DNA of 36,767 bases. Source: Bacteroidales bacterium. GTDB lineage: Bacteria; Bacteroidota; Bacteroidia; Bacteroidales; ML635J-15. Below are positions 17,163 to 25,201 of the stretch, piece by piece. Positions within the stretch are counted from its first letter, which is position 1, and each line of letters begins with the position of its first letter. The notes beneath the pieces were generated by a model. It saw only the letters and a list, made by a program, of their open reading frames with translations. It was not told the DNA's origin and ran no database searches. The position numbers were made by a program, and so were the translations under genes. The stretch lies in assembly GCA_003249955.1 (NCBI GenBank), contig QKHS01000073.1:1-36767 (forward strand), written 5' to 3'.

Positions 17163-18347
17163 TTAAATTCTGTCTAATGCTTTATTTATCATCCCGCAGG
17201 CAAGAATTATCTCTTCCTCTGTTATATTTAAAGGCGGAGCTATTCTGAATGCAGTATCATGAAAGATAAACCAATCTGATACAAAACCATCTTTAAGGCC
17301 TTGTTTTATTAACTTCAGTACACTATCGAAACTGCCTGTTTCTATTGCAAGCAGAAGTCCTTTTCCACGAATTTCTCTGATTTTATTATGTTTAAGATGC
17401 TTCCTGAAAAGCATCTCTTTTTTCACAACTTCATTTACCAATCCTGATTCGTTAATATGGGAGATTGCTGCCAATGCTGCTGCTGCGCATACCGGATGTC
17501 CGCCAAATGTTGTAATATGTCCCAATACCGGATTTGTTTTAAACGACTGCATAACATTTGTTGCTGCAGCAAAAGCTCCTATAGGCATTCCTCCACCAAG
17601 AGCCTTGGCAAAGCAAACAATGTCAGGGATTATTCCATAATGCTGAAATCCGAACATTTTGCCTGTACGCCCAAAACCTGTCTGAACCTCATCAATAATA
17701 AGCAGGCATGAATTTTCATCACAGGCTTCACGCAAAGCTTTCATGTAAGCAAGCTCAGGAATAATAATTCCGGCCTCTGCCTGTATTGGTTCAAGAACAA
17801 CACATGCAGTATTCTTATCAATTAATTCCAGTTGCTTAAAATTATTCAGTTCCAGAGTATAAACTTCCGGAAGCAAAGGACGGAATGAATTCTTAAAATC
17901 CTCATTCCCGCACAAACTGAGAGCCGCATGCGAACTACCGTGATAAGCATTAACATATGAAAACATCTTTGTCTTTCCGGTATATCTTTTGGCTAACTTA
18001 ACAGCACCTTCAATTGCTTCACTGCCACTGTTTACAAAGTAAACCGAATTAAGTTCTGCCGGCAATAATTTACAAATATACTCAGCCAGTTTTACCTGAG
18101 GTGTCTGAATAAACTCCCCGTAAACCATAAGATGAAGATGCTTTTGGGTTTGTTCAATTATTGCTTCCTGAACAGGTTTAAAATTATGCCCGAGGCTACT
18201 CACAGACACTCCTGAAATAAGATCTATATATTTTTTTCCATCCGGGGCATACAGATAAATGCCATCGGCACGTTCTATTTCAAGCATATACGGATCTTCG
18301 GATGTTTGCCCCAGGTAATTAAGGAAAAGCTGTCGGTTAGAAATCAT
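17163..18347 (-). CDS. Class III PLP-dependent aminotransferase
   Basis: A 394-residue cytoplasmic enzyme of the acetylornithine/ornithine/4-aminobutyrate aminotransferase class. Visible motifs are VNSGSEAIEGAVKLAKRYTG (cofactor phosphate region), AYHGSSHAALS, LIIDEVQTGFGRTG (the Asp that pairs with the pyridine nitrogen, about 219), and FAKALGGGMPIGA with the Schiff-base Lys at about residue 248. THFGG is replaced by TTFGGHPVCAAA, as is common. The length is normal. The substrate cannot be settled: there are no arginine or lysine pathway genes nearby. Its ATG lies 4 bases behind the stop of the LytTR regulator gene, so the two are almost certainly cotranscribed. Confidence 0.85.
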   Translation of the reverse strand: MISNRQLFLNYLGQTSEDPYMLEIERADGIYLYAPDGKKYIDLISGVSVSSLGHNFKPVQEAIIEQTQKHLHLMVYGEFIQTPQVKLAEYICKLLPAELNSVYFVNSGSEAIEGAVKLAKRYTGKTKMFSYVNAYHGSSHAALSLCGNEDFKNSFRPLLPEVYTLELNNFKQLELIDKNTACVVLEPIQAEAGIIIPELAYMKALREACDENSCLLIIDEVQTGFGRTGKMFGFQHYGIIPDIVCFAKALGGGMPIGAFAAATNVMQSFKTNPVLGHITTFGGHPVCAAAALAAISHINESGLVNEVVKKEMLFRKHLKHNKIREIRGKGLLLAIETGSFDSVLKLIKQGLKDGFVSDWFIFHDTAFRIAPPLNITEEEIILACGMINKALDRI

Positions 18348-18351
18348 TCTT

Positions 18352-19044
18352 TTATTTTTTTATTCTGAGTAAAATTTCGTTTGCTACCGCTTCGTCAACC
18401 AAAACGTTTTCAATATTTTCCGAATCTTTAAAAATCAGAAAATTGTCACAAACTTCGCTTATTTCATTCAGATTAACAATAACAGAATCATTTATTTTAA
18501 AGAAATTTTGATTATCGCAAATAATTTTTATATCGAAAAGCTTACTAAGGATAGTGAAGGATTTCTTTTTGGTTACAATCAGTTTTTTATCGTCGCCACT
18601 TTGAATTTTAACAATATCATTTATTTTAAATCTTACAAAATGCTCGTTTATTTTAACAAACATTCTTTCTGATTTTCTTTTATCTTCCTTTTCAAGAATT
18701 CTTTCCAACGCTCTGTAAACAGATTTTATGAATCTGTTGTATTCCACCGGTTTCAGCAAATAGTCTGTAACATTATATTCAAATGTGTCAAGAGCGTATT
18801 TTCTGTCTCCGGAAATAACAATTATATTAATATCAGGATTTGCCTCGTCGAGAAATTCCAGACCACTCATTTCCGGCATCTCTATATCAAGAAATATAAC
18901 ATCTATATTCCCTGCCTGAATTGTATCAAAAGCTTGTACCGGGTTAATAAATATCCCTTTAAGATCAAGCAACTCAGACTTGCTTATGAAACTGGCAAGT
19001 TGCTTCTGAATTACCGGATCATCATCAATAATTATACAATTCAT
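18352..19044 (-). CDS. LytTR-family response regulator
   Basis: A 230-residue two-component regulator. The receiver domain (1-about 118) has the acidic pair D7/D8, phosphoacceptor D53 (FLDIEMPEMSG), the switch Ser at 78 and K98 (LLKPVEY). The LytTR DNA-binding domain (about 128-228) has the typical opening MFVKINEHFVRFKINDIVKI and the later FFKINDSVIVNLNEISEV. The frame extends upstream to a TTG at 19092, but ATG at 19044 (MNCIIIDDD) begins the receiver correctly. LytTR regulators usually work with a LytS/YehU-type membrane histidine kinase, and none is present here. It lies between murI and the aminotransferase gene, in the same direction, with a 66-base gap behind murI. Confidence 0.92.
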   Translation of the reverse strand: MNCIIIDDDPVIQKQLASFISKSELLDLKGIFINPVQAFDTIQAGNIDVIFLDIEMPEMSGLEFLDEANPDINIIVISGDRKYALDTFEYNVTDYLLKPVEYNRFIKSVYRALERILEKEDKRKSERMFVKINEHFVRFKINDIVKIQSGDDKKLIVTKKKSFTILSKLFDIKIICDNQNFFKINDSVIVNLNEISEVCDNFLIFKDSENIENVLVDEAVANEILLRIKK

Positions 19045-19110
19045 ACAAGGCAGAATTAGCGTAACATAGTTTTTATACGCTACAAACACCAAAATGTTGT
19101 ATAATGTTCA

Positions 19111-19908
19111 CTAAATAAATTTTAATTCTACCAGTTGATTATTTTCGTCAAGATTAAACAATTTATCAACGACTTTTTTTATCACATTTTGATCCCCTGA
19201 GGAATAAACAGATATTTTACGGCAGTTATTTTCGGTTCTGAATATCCTGCCTGTCATTAAAACATCCTTAGTTCTGCGGGCAACAGGTCCGGCAGAATCA
19301 ATTACATCGACCGAACTCCCCACAGTCTTTTTAATAATGTCATAAAAATATGGATAATGTGTGCAGCCAAGGACTAATTGGTCAATATTGTTACTTAATA
19401 ATGGTTCTACATATTGGCTGACCAGAGCCTCTGCTTCGTATCCGTCAAATATGCCAAGTTCTGCAGACTCTACCAGCCCTTTTGCAACCTGAAGGTGAAT
19501 TGTAACATAGTCTTTGTACTTTTCGCTGGTAGTTTTAAAGTGATTACCCCTAAAAGTTCCCTCGGTGGCAAGAACTCCGATATTGCCGGTTTTTGTATTT
19601 AAGCATGCCGGTTTAACTGCAGGTTCAAGACCTACCACCGGGATATCAAAATTTTTACGGATTACATTAACTGCAGCAGCGGTTGCAGTATTGCATGCAA
19701 TAACAATCAGTTTACAATCCTCAGAGATAAGAAACCTGACTATTTTCTCTGACAACTCTATAATTTCAGCAACAGATTTTGGCCCATACGGGGCATTTTT
19801 ACTGTCTGCATAGTAAATAAAGTCTTCGAACGGAAGCCTGGTGACCAATTCTTTAAGAACTGTCAAGCCTCCTATCCCGCTGTCAAAAACACCTATTGGT
19901 CTGTTCAT
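19111..19908 (-). CDS. murI: Glutamate racemase
   Basis: A 265-residue cytoplasmic enzyme that makes D-glutamate for peptidoglycan. Conserved elements: FDSGIGGLTVLKEL at the N-terminus (D9, S10), YADSKNAPYG, the first catalytic Cys C72 in IACNTATA, GLEPAVKP, and the second catalytic Cys C182 in LGCTHYPY. The length is as expected. Its ATG lies directly behind, almost inside, the T run of an intrinsic terminator that ends the ompH transcript. Expression therefore probably depends on read-through, or on a promoter not recognised here. It fits the envelope-biogenesis context of the block upstream. Confidence 0.96.
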   Translation of the reverse strand: MNRPIGVFDSGIGGLTVLKELVTRLPFEDFIYYADSKNAPYGPKSVAEIIELSEKIVRFLISEDCKLIVIACNTATAAAVNVIRKNFDIPVVGLEPAVKPACLNTKTGNIGVLATEGTFRGNHFKTTSEKYKDYVTIHLQVAKGLVESAELGIFDGYEAEALVSQYVEPLLSNNIDQLVLGCTHYPYFYDIIKKTVGSSVDVIDSAGPVARRTKDVLMTGRIFRTENNCRKISVYSSGDQNVIKKVVDKLFNLDENNQLVELKFI

Positions 19909-19910
19909 AA

Positions 19911-19939
19911 TAAAAAAAATCCCGAAAAATTCCGGGATT
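19911..19939 (-). terminator. Intrinsic terminator between ompH and murI
   Basis: Read on the minus strand, AATCCCG pairs with CGGGATT around an eight-base loop, followed by a run of about eight T. It ends the transcript of the upstream envelope block, 27 bases behind the ompH stop. The T run stops only three bases before the murI start codon. Confidence 0.75.
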
Positions 19940-19966
19940 AAAATTAGTAATTAATTCTTTACCAAA

Positions 19967-20467
19967 TTATTTTATGCCCAGTTTAATCTTAACAGCCGGG
20001 GTAATATCTTCGCTTTCTGCAGAGAAATACAACAATGTTGAAACGTCAAAAACATAAATAAGTGACTTTTCTTCTCCGACAGCTTTAATAGCATCCTGAA
20101 TTTTTGTGTAAATAGGTTCCAGCAATTCATTTTCTTTTGTCTGCATATCTTCCTGAGCTCTTACCTGAAAAGCCTGTATTCTTTGCTGAAGATTAACCAG
20201 TTCATCTTCTTTCATTTGTTTAATTGAAGGAGATAATGTTTCCTGATTGGCCATATAGTCATTATATTTGGTTTCCAATTCCTGGTTCAGAGCCTGTAAT
20301 TGTGTTTCAAGAGTTTTTGCGTATTCTTCAATAGCTTTTGAGGCCTGTTCTTTTTCAGGCATTACTGAGAATAATGAATTTGAATCAACATGCCCGAATT
20401 TTGTTTTCTGAGCAAAAAGTGATACAGAAGAAGCAACAATAAGCAATAATACAATAATTTTTTTCAT
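19967..20467 (-). CDS. OmpH/Skp-family periplasmic chaperone (second copy)
   Basis: A 166-residue protein with signal peptide MKKIIVLLLIVASSVSLFAQ. The mature part begins TKFGHVDSNSLFSVMPE, the small beta-strand element of Skp. A long helical hairpin rich in Gln/Glu/Lys follows (about 40-120, EEYAKTLETQLQALNQELE), then a return strand (LIYVFDVSTLLYFS). Skp trimers hold unfolded outer-membrane proteins in the periplasm and deliver them to the Bam complex. It directly follows a paralogue, and bamA is upstream in the same direction. A TATATTTG box in the 38-base gap (minus strand, 20490-20497) might give extra expression. The terminator at 19911-19939 follows. Confidence 0.88.
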   Translation of the reverse strand: MKKIIVLLLIVASSVSLFAQKTKFGHVDSNSLFSVMPEKEQASKAIEEYAKTLETQLQALNQELETKYNDYMANQETLSPSIKQMKEDELVNLQQRIQAFQVRAQEDMQTKENELLEPIYTKIQDAIKAVGEEKSLIYVFDVSTLLYFSAESEDITPAVKIKLGIK

Positions 20468-20489
20468 ATTCCTTTTTTTAAATTTTCGT

Positions 20490-20497
20490 CAAATATA
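20490..20497 (-). promoter_or_regulatory. Candidate -7 box before the second ompH copy
   Basis: The minus strand reads TATATTTG in the gap between the two ompH genes. There is no -33 TTG at proper spacing, so it may be chance in AT-rich DNA. Confidence 0.25.
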
Positions 20498-20505
20498 ATA
20501 TAATA

Positions 20506-21018
20506 TTAATTCTTATAACCTAATTTTTTTAACACATCGTCACTTTTATCATAACGTGGATCTGTATAAAGCATGTTAAGACTGTTAGCTGTATCAAAAA
20601 TAACTGCATAAGAACCTTCAACAGCAATTTCTTTAATCGCATTATAGATATCGTCCTGAATAGGTTTTACAAGCTCTTCACGTTTTTTAAACAACATACC
20701 GTCTTTACCAAAGTATTTTTGCTGCAATTCGCGCATTTCTTTTTCTTTCGTCATTATTTCCTCTTCTCTTTTTGCCCTTAGTTCTTCGGTAAGCAAAACT
20801 CTTTCGGCCTGATAGTCTTTATACATTTTGTCTATCGCTTCTTTTTTGGTGTCTATTTCTTTTTTCCATTCTGCAGACAAATCGTCAAGTTGTGTTTTTG
20901 CAGATTCGTAAACAGGAATATTGTTTAAAATGTATTCTGTGTCAACATATGCATATTTTTGAGCCATCAACATGCCTGAGAATACAGGGATAAGTAAGAT
21001 CACTAATAATTTTTTCAT
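20506..21018 (-). CDS. OmpH/Skp-family periplasmic chaperone (first copy)
   Basis: A 170-residue protein starting at the MKK that begins the signal peptide MKKLLVILLIPVFSGMLMAQ. An ATG 12 codons upstream is in frame but would spoil the signal peptide and overlaps the -10-like box at 21043-21050, so it was not chosen. The mature part starts KYAYVDTEYILNNIPVYE (Skp strand), then has a long charged coiled coil (about 45-120, with many EE/KR pairs) and a closing strand YAVIFDTANSLNMLY. Role: periplasmic holdase for outer-membrane proteins, upstream of BamA. Together with the next gene it forms the ompH pair usual in Bacteroidales. It has its own predicted promoter. Confidence 0.88.
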   Translation of the reverse strand: MKKLLVILLIPVFSGMLMAQKYAYVDTEYILNNIPVYESAKTQLDDLSAEWKKEIDTKKEAIDKMYKDYQAERVLLTEELRAKREEEIMTKEKEMRELQQKYFGKDGMLFKKREELVKPIQDDIYNAIKEIAVEGSYAVIFDTANSLNMLYTDPRYDKSDDVLKKLGYKN

Positions 21019-21042
21019 AGTCTTTATATTTAAATTTATTTT

Positions 21043-21074
21043 CAAAATTAGCATTTAACAAAATATGTTCCAAA
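21043..21074 (-). promoter_or_regulatory. Bacteroidetes-type promoter for the ompH pair
   Basis: On the minus strand TTTG (21074-21071), exactly 20 bases, then TAATTTTG (21050-21043). Both boxes and the spacing fit the Bacteroidetes consensus. It sits between bamA and the first ompH, so the chaperones can be made independently of the long upstream transcript. The transcript would begin near 21036, which also supports the ATG at 21018 as the true start. Confidence 0.65.
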
Positions 21075-21083
21075 TTTCATTTA

Positions 21084-23627
21084 TTAAAACTGCTGGCCTA
21101 TAACGAAATGGAAATTACTTCCGTTTACGCCTGTGCTTCCTTCTATTTCGTCAAATCCATAACCCCAGTCAACTCCCAGCATACCAATCATTGGCATATA
21201 AATTCTTACACCAAATCCAGCCGAACGTTTTACATCAAAAGGATCAAAGTTTTCTGATTTATACCATGCATTTCCGGCTTCGACAAAACCTATTGCATAC
21301 AAGGTTGCTGTAGGTGCCAATGATAACGGATATCTCAGCTCAACAGCAAACTTATCGTAAATATTTCCTCCGTTTGATGGGGTTAAAGAGTTATTTGTGT
21401 ACCCTCTTAATCCGATATTTTCCAATCCGTAAAGGTTATATCCGTAAAGTCCGTCACCGCCAAGCTGGAATCCTTCAAAAGGTGATGGCCCAACATCCTT
21501 GGAGTACATTCCCAACATACCGAATTCAAACTTGGTCATAAGAACAAGGGCTCTTGAACTTCCGTCACGGCTTCCGGCGAGAGTAGTAAACCACTGACCC
21601 GAGAATTTATATTTATGATATTCTATCCATTTGTATCTCTCCTGAGCTGTCATATCATCCGTATAAACCTTGCCGTTAAACCACGAATAAGGAGGCGTAA
21701 GTTCTACCGAAAGAGAGAATGTTGATCCTGTAGTAGGGAAAATAGGATTCGGTCCTGCAGAATGTCTCCCCAAAACAGTTTTTAAGCTTATGTTATCTGA
21801 ATGACCTGTCTGATAAAGAGAGAAGCGGGTATAATCTTTTAAATTGTAATGTTTAAATCCTAGTTCACTATACAATGTAAAATAATCGTCAGGTACTTTA
21901 AGCCGTTGTCCCAACCCTATACCTGCACCGGTAACTTTATAAAAATAACTTGATGTGTCATTAGTTGTGTAAGCATCTGACATTACCGAATGATACACTG
22001 ATGTTGTAAATGAGTTTGGTTTCTTTCCTCCAAACCAAGGTTCGGTAAAGTTAAAACTATAGCTTTGATACCACAATCCCGATGCCTGTGCACGAATGGA
22101 AAGTTTCTGTCCGTCACCGGAAGGTAACGGGCGATATGCTTTAGGATTCAGAATATTTTTCAAAGAAAAATTATTAAATGTTAGTCCAAGCGTTCCAACA
22201 ATTACTCCTGCGCCCCAACCACCGGATATTTCGACCTGATCTGAAGGTTTTTCTTCAACAATATATTCCAGATCGACAGTTCCTTCTGCAGGATCCGGCT
22301 GAAAATCAACATTAAGTTTTTCCGGATCAAAATAACCCAACTGGGCTAATTCTCTTATTGTACGCTGAACTTCAGAACGTTTGTACAAACTTCCCGGACG
22401 TGTTCTTATTTCACGGATAACCACATTATCGTTTGTGCGGGTATTCCCTGAAATGGTAACTTTATTTACTCTTGCCTGTTTGCCTTCATAAACACGCATT
22501 TCAATATCAATTGAATCATTTTCAACGAGAACTTCAACCGGTTGAATATTTGAGAAAAGATATCCGTTATCCTGATAAACTGACATTACGCCTGCCGGGT
22601 CGTACAACAGTCTGTCTTCAAGAATTTTATGATTATAAACGTCTCCCGACCGGATTCCCAAAGTTCTCGTAAGGATTTCTGAACTATATTTTGTATTGCC
22701 AAGCCATGTAATATTGCGGAAGTAATATTTTTGTCCTTCGTCAATTCCTATTATAAGATTAATGGTATTGTCTTCATTTGTAATAATAGAGTCATATGTT
22801 ATTCTGGCATCTCTGAATCCCAGCTCATTGTATTTCTCAATGATATTTGCTTTATCTGTTTCAAATTCTTCCGGCAAAAGTTTGGATGGTTTAAATATAT
22901 TATACCATATTTTTCTTTTGGTTTCTTTCATTGCCCTGCGCAACTTTGCATCGGCCAGTTCTTTGTCGTCACGATAAAAATTATAGATTTCTTTTTTCTT
23001 CCCAATAGTCTCATTACCTACAAAAACAATATCGTTTATCTTCACTCTTTCATTTTTAGTGACGTCAAATTTCAGAATTACTGAATTGGCAAGAGCAGTA
23101 TCTGGTTCCTGAGATATCTTAACTGTCACATTGCGGAATCCTTTATCGACAAAGTAATCCTTAATGCTTTTTTCGGATGAAAGAAGCGTATTTTCAGTAA
23201 CCTGAGTACCTTTTACCAGTTTAATAAGATCACGAATGTCGTCTGCCTCAGACTTTTTAATACCTGAAAAGGAGAATCGCGACAAACGAGGTCTTTCTTC
23301 AAGATAGATATCTAAAAATGCCCTTTCGTTAATTACTTTAACAAGAGTTATTTTAACATCCGAGAACAATCCCTGTTCCCACAATGTTTTAACAGCTTTT
23401 GTAACTTTATCTCCCGGAATGGTTATTTTTTGGCCTATCTCAAGTCCGGTCAGGTACAATAATACATTTTGATCAAGGTACTGAATTCCTGAAATTGTTA
23501 CGCCGCCAATTTCATATTCCTTAGGCTCGGAATAGTCAATTTTATTCAATTGAGTTTTCAAGTCTTCCTGAGCGAATGAGGAAAAAGAAATCAGTAAAAT
23601 AACGGCTAATAGAAATTTGTTTTTCAT
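21084..23627 (-). CDS. bamA: Outer-membrane protein assembly factor BamA
   Basis: An 847-residue outer-membrane protein and the core of the Bam complex, which folds and inserts beta-barrels. A signal peptide (1-19, ending SFAQ) is followed by periplasmic POTRA domains (about 40-460). The repeated POTRA signatures include VTISGIQYLDQNVLLYLTGL, FSGIKKSEADDIRDLIKL, ITWLGNTKYSSEILTRTLGI and VTISGNTRTNDNVVIREIRT. The C-terminal Omp85 barrel (about 465-847) carries GLRGYTNNSLTP (loop 6, RGY in place of the usual VRGF) and ends FHFVIGQQF with the terminal Phe of outer-membrane barrels. The length is normal for Bacteroidota. It lies 10 bases behind uppS and 66 bases ahead of the ompH pair. Confidence 0.95.
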   Translation of the reverse strand: MKNKFLLAVILLISFSSFAQEDLKTQLNKIDYSEPKEYEIGGVTISGIQYLDQNVLLYLTGLEIGQKITIPGDKVTKAVKTLWEQGLFSDVKITLVKVINERAFLDIYLEERPRLSRFSFSGIKKSEADDIRDLIKLVKGTQVTENTLLSSEKSIKDYFVDKGFRNVTVKISQEPDTALANSVILKFDVTKNERVKINDIVFVGNETIGKKKEIYNFYRDDKELADAKLRRAMKETKRKIWYNIFKPSKLLPEEFETDKANIIEKYNELGFRDARITYDSIITNEDNTINLIIGIDEGQKYYFRNITWLGNTKYSSEILTRTLGIRSGDVYNHKILEDRLLYDPAGVMSVYQDNGYLFSNIQPVEVLVENDSIDIEMRVYEGKQARVNKVTISGNTRTNDNVVIREIRTRPGSLYKRSEVQRTIRELAQLGYFDPEKLNVDFQPDPAEGTVDLEYIVEEKPSDQVEISGGWGAGVIVGTLGLTFNNFSLKNILNPKAYRPLPSGDGQKLSIRAQASGLWYQSYSFNFTEPWFGGKKPNSFTTSVYHSVMSDAYTTNDTSSYFYKVTGAGIGLGQRLKVPDDYFTLYSELGFKHYNLKDYTRFSLYQTGHSDNISLKTVLGRHSAGPNPIFPTTGSTFSLSVELTPPYSWFNGKVYTDDMTAQERYKWIEYHKYKFSGQWFTTLAGSRDGSSRALVLMTKFEFGMLGMYSKDVGPSPFEGFQLGGDGLYGYNLYGLENIGLRGYTNNSLTPSNGGNIYDKFAVELRYPLSLAPTATLYAIGFVEAGNAWYKSENFDPFDVKRSAGFGVRIYMPMIGMLGVDWGYGFDEIEGSTGVNGSNFHFVIGQQF

Positions 23628-23637
23628 TAAGTTTTTC

Positions 23638-24384
23638 TTAAGTTAATTGTTCACTTGTTTTACCAAATCTTCTTTCTCTTTTCTGGTAATTAATCAGAGC
23701 ATCGTAAAATACTTCTTTTGAAAAGTCAGGCCACAAAACATTTGTAAAATACAATTCGGAATATGCCAACTGATACAAAAGGAAATTACTGAGCCGCTCT
23801 TCTCCGCTGGTTCTTATCAACAATTCGGGGTCCGGGATTCCTGCGGTAGCTAAATAATTCTCAAATAATTCATCGTCAATATCATCAGGGTTGACTGTTC
23901 CTTTCCTGCAATCGTCTGCAAGTGTTTTAACTGCATTAATTATATCCCATCTGCCGCTGTAACTCAAAGCGATTACGAAATTTAATGCTGTATTGTATTT
24001 TGTATTTTCAATTGCAAAACTGAGTTTTTTCTGAACAGATTTAGGCAATTTATCTGTTTGCCCTATTACTCTTATTCTAACGCCAAGTTTATTTATCTCC
24101 TCAAACTCTTTATCAATAGACGAAACCAGAAGATTCATAAGCCCGCTTACTTCTGACTGCGGACGATTCCAGTTTTCGGTTGAAAAAGCATATACTGTAA
24201 GATATTTAATTCCTAATTCACCACATACTTCTATTGCCGATTTAACAGATTTGGCACCTTCCTGATGCCCGGCAAGCCGTATTTTATTGCGGGATTTGGC
24301 CCATCTGCCGTTTCCATCCATAATTATGGCTACATGCTGTGGGATTTTGTTTTTATCTATATTATCGATATTGGACATAACCAT
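23638..24384 (-). CDS. uppS: Isoprenyl transferase (undecaprenyl diphosphate synthase)
   Basis: A 248-residue cytoplasmic cis-prenyltransferase that builds the C55 lipid carrier for peptidoglycan and O-antigen from farnesyl diphosphate and isopentenyl diphosphate. Conserved: HVAIIMDGNGRWAK (D23, catalytic Mg site), AGHQEGAKSVKSAIE, YLTVYAFSTENWNRP, and the C-terminal ELLIRTSGEERLSNFLLYQ then AYSELYF and LWPDF. Two ATG codons (24384 and 24378) are both possible starts. The family barely constrains the choice, and the longer one is given. It lies 4 bases behind the upstream DUF6089 gene and 10 bases before bamA, so cotranscription and translational coupling are very likely. Confidence 0.96.
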   Translation of the reverse strand: MVMSNIDNIDKNKIPQHVAIIMDGNGRWAKSRNKIRLAGHQEGAKSVKSAIEVCGELGIKYLTVYAFSTENWNRPQSEVSGLMNLLVSSIDKEFEEINKLGVRIRVIGQTDKLPKSVQKKLSFAIENTKYNTALNFVIALSYSGRWDIINAVKTLADDCRKGTVNPDDIDDELFENYLATAGIPDPELLIRTSGEERLSNFLLYQLAYSELYFTNVLWPDFSKEVFYDALINYQKRERRFGKTSEQLT

Positions 24385-24388
24385 AAAA

Positions 24389-25114
24389 TTATTTATAATC
24401 GTAATAGGCCGGACAGCCGATCTTATTAAACTTAAAAGTGTATGACACGGTTACAAAAGCCATAGAATACCAATCTTTATTATATCGGAATCCTGTTTGT
24501 TTGTTTCTTGATGCTTCATCAACAGGAGTGCCGTAATTAGGATCATAGTTATCCAGATCTTCGCCTGAAAGAGAATCAAGATAATCGGAAAATGTTCTTC
24601 TGAAGTTCCATTCCAAACCAACTACAAGTTGTGGTTTTACATTTTTTTTAATGCCAAAACCGACAGGAATAGAAAAATTAATTATGTCTTGTGACGAATT
24701 TGCAAGATAAGCAGATATTCCGGACTGAAGATACGGGGTAAAACTTTGTCTCTTAACATCTCCGATCAGGTATGGCAGAAAATGTACCTCAAATTGCATG
24801 GACATTTCAATCAGGGAAGTTTCAAATTCAGAATCTCTCAACAATTGAAATTCATTATTAAAATCTTCGTCTGCAGCAGATAATCTTGTGTATGCTGCTC
24901 CAAGTTTTACAACATATCGCTGATTAATGTGATACCTGGCAAATCCGCCTACATTAACATGTGGAGAATAAAAGTGTTTATATAAATTAATATCTCCCAT
25001 GTAATATGAGCCTCCTGCTGAGACTCCAAATTCTCCGCCCCTCTGCGAAAAGCCTTCTAAAGACATGCAGGAGAAGAGGCATAAAAAAACAATTAATGCA
25101 GATTTCTTCTGCAT
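24389..25114 (-). CDS. DUF6089 outer-membrane protein, PorG-like
   Basis: A 242-residue protein from the ATG at 25114, which starts a good signal peptide (QKKSALIVFLCLFSCMSLEG). An in-frame ATG at 25159 would add 15 residues and cannot be ruled out. The mature part opens GEFGVSAGGSYYMGDINLYK and continues as a small beta-barrel with GGFARYHINQRYVVKLGAAY and LEWNFRRTFSDYLDSLSG, the DUF6089 pattern. In Porphyromonas gingivalis the T9SS protein PorG is, as I recall it, encoded next to uppS and the Omp85 gene, so this is the positional counterpart of PorG. The likely start codon lies inside a 12-bp perfect hairpin (25091-25119). Role in type IX secretion is inferred from position and family. Confidence 0.7.
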   Translation of the reverse strand: MQKKSALIVFLCLFSCMSLEGFSQRGGEFGVSAGGSYYMGDINLYKHFYSPHVNVGGFARYHINQRYVVKLGAAYTRLSAADEDFNNEFQLLRDSEFETSLIEMSMQFEVHFLPYLIGDVKRQSFTPYLQSGISAYLANSSQDIINFSIPVGFGIKKNVKPQLVVGLEWNFRRTFSDYLDSLSGEDLDNYDPNYGTPVDEASRNKQTGFRYNKDWYSMAFVTVSYTFKFNKIGCPAYYDYK

Positions 25115-25119
25115 TAATT
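25091..25119 (-). promoter_or_regulatory. Hairpin covering the start codon of the PorG-like gene
   Basis: Read on the minus strand, AATTAATGCAGA pairs perfectly (12 bp) with TCTGCATTAATT around loop AGAAA, followed by G and seven T. The ATG inside the first arm is the likely start of the gene at 25114. It could block ribosome access or, given the T run, act as a weak intrinsic terminator. Confidence 0.5.
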
Positions 25120-25201
25120 GTAAAGCTAACCTGTATAATATTTTTATTCTTCCCCACATAAGACTAACAACGTAAACCTGACCAAAATATTATAACGGAT
25201 A

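Noticed and set aside
18352-19044. The response regulator as PorX, the T9SS regulator
   Set aside because: PorX carries a PglZ-type output domain, whereas this protein has a LytTR DNA-binding domain.
22731-23084. A 117-codon open frame antisense to bamA
   Set aside because: It is a shadow of the POTRA region of bamA. The bamA frame is fully explained by family motifs.
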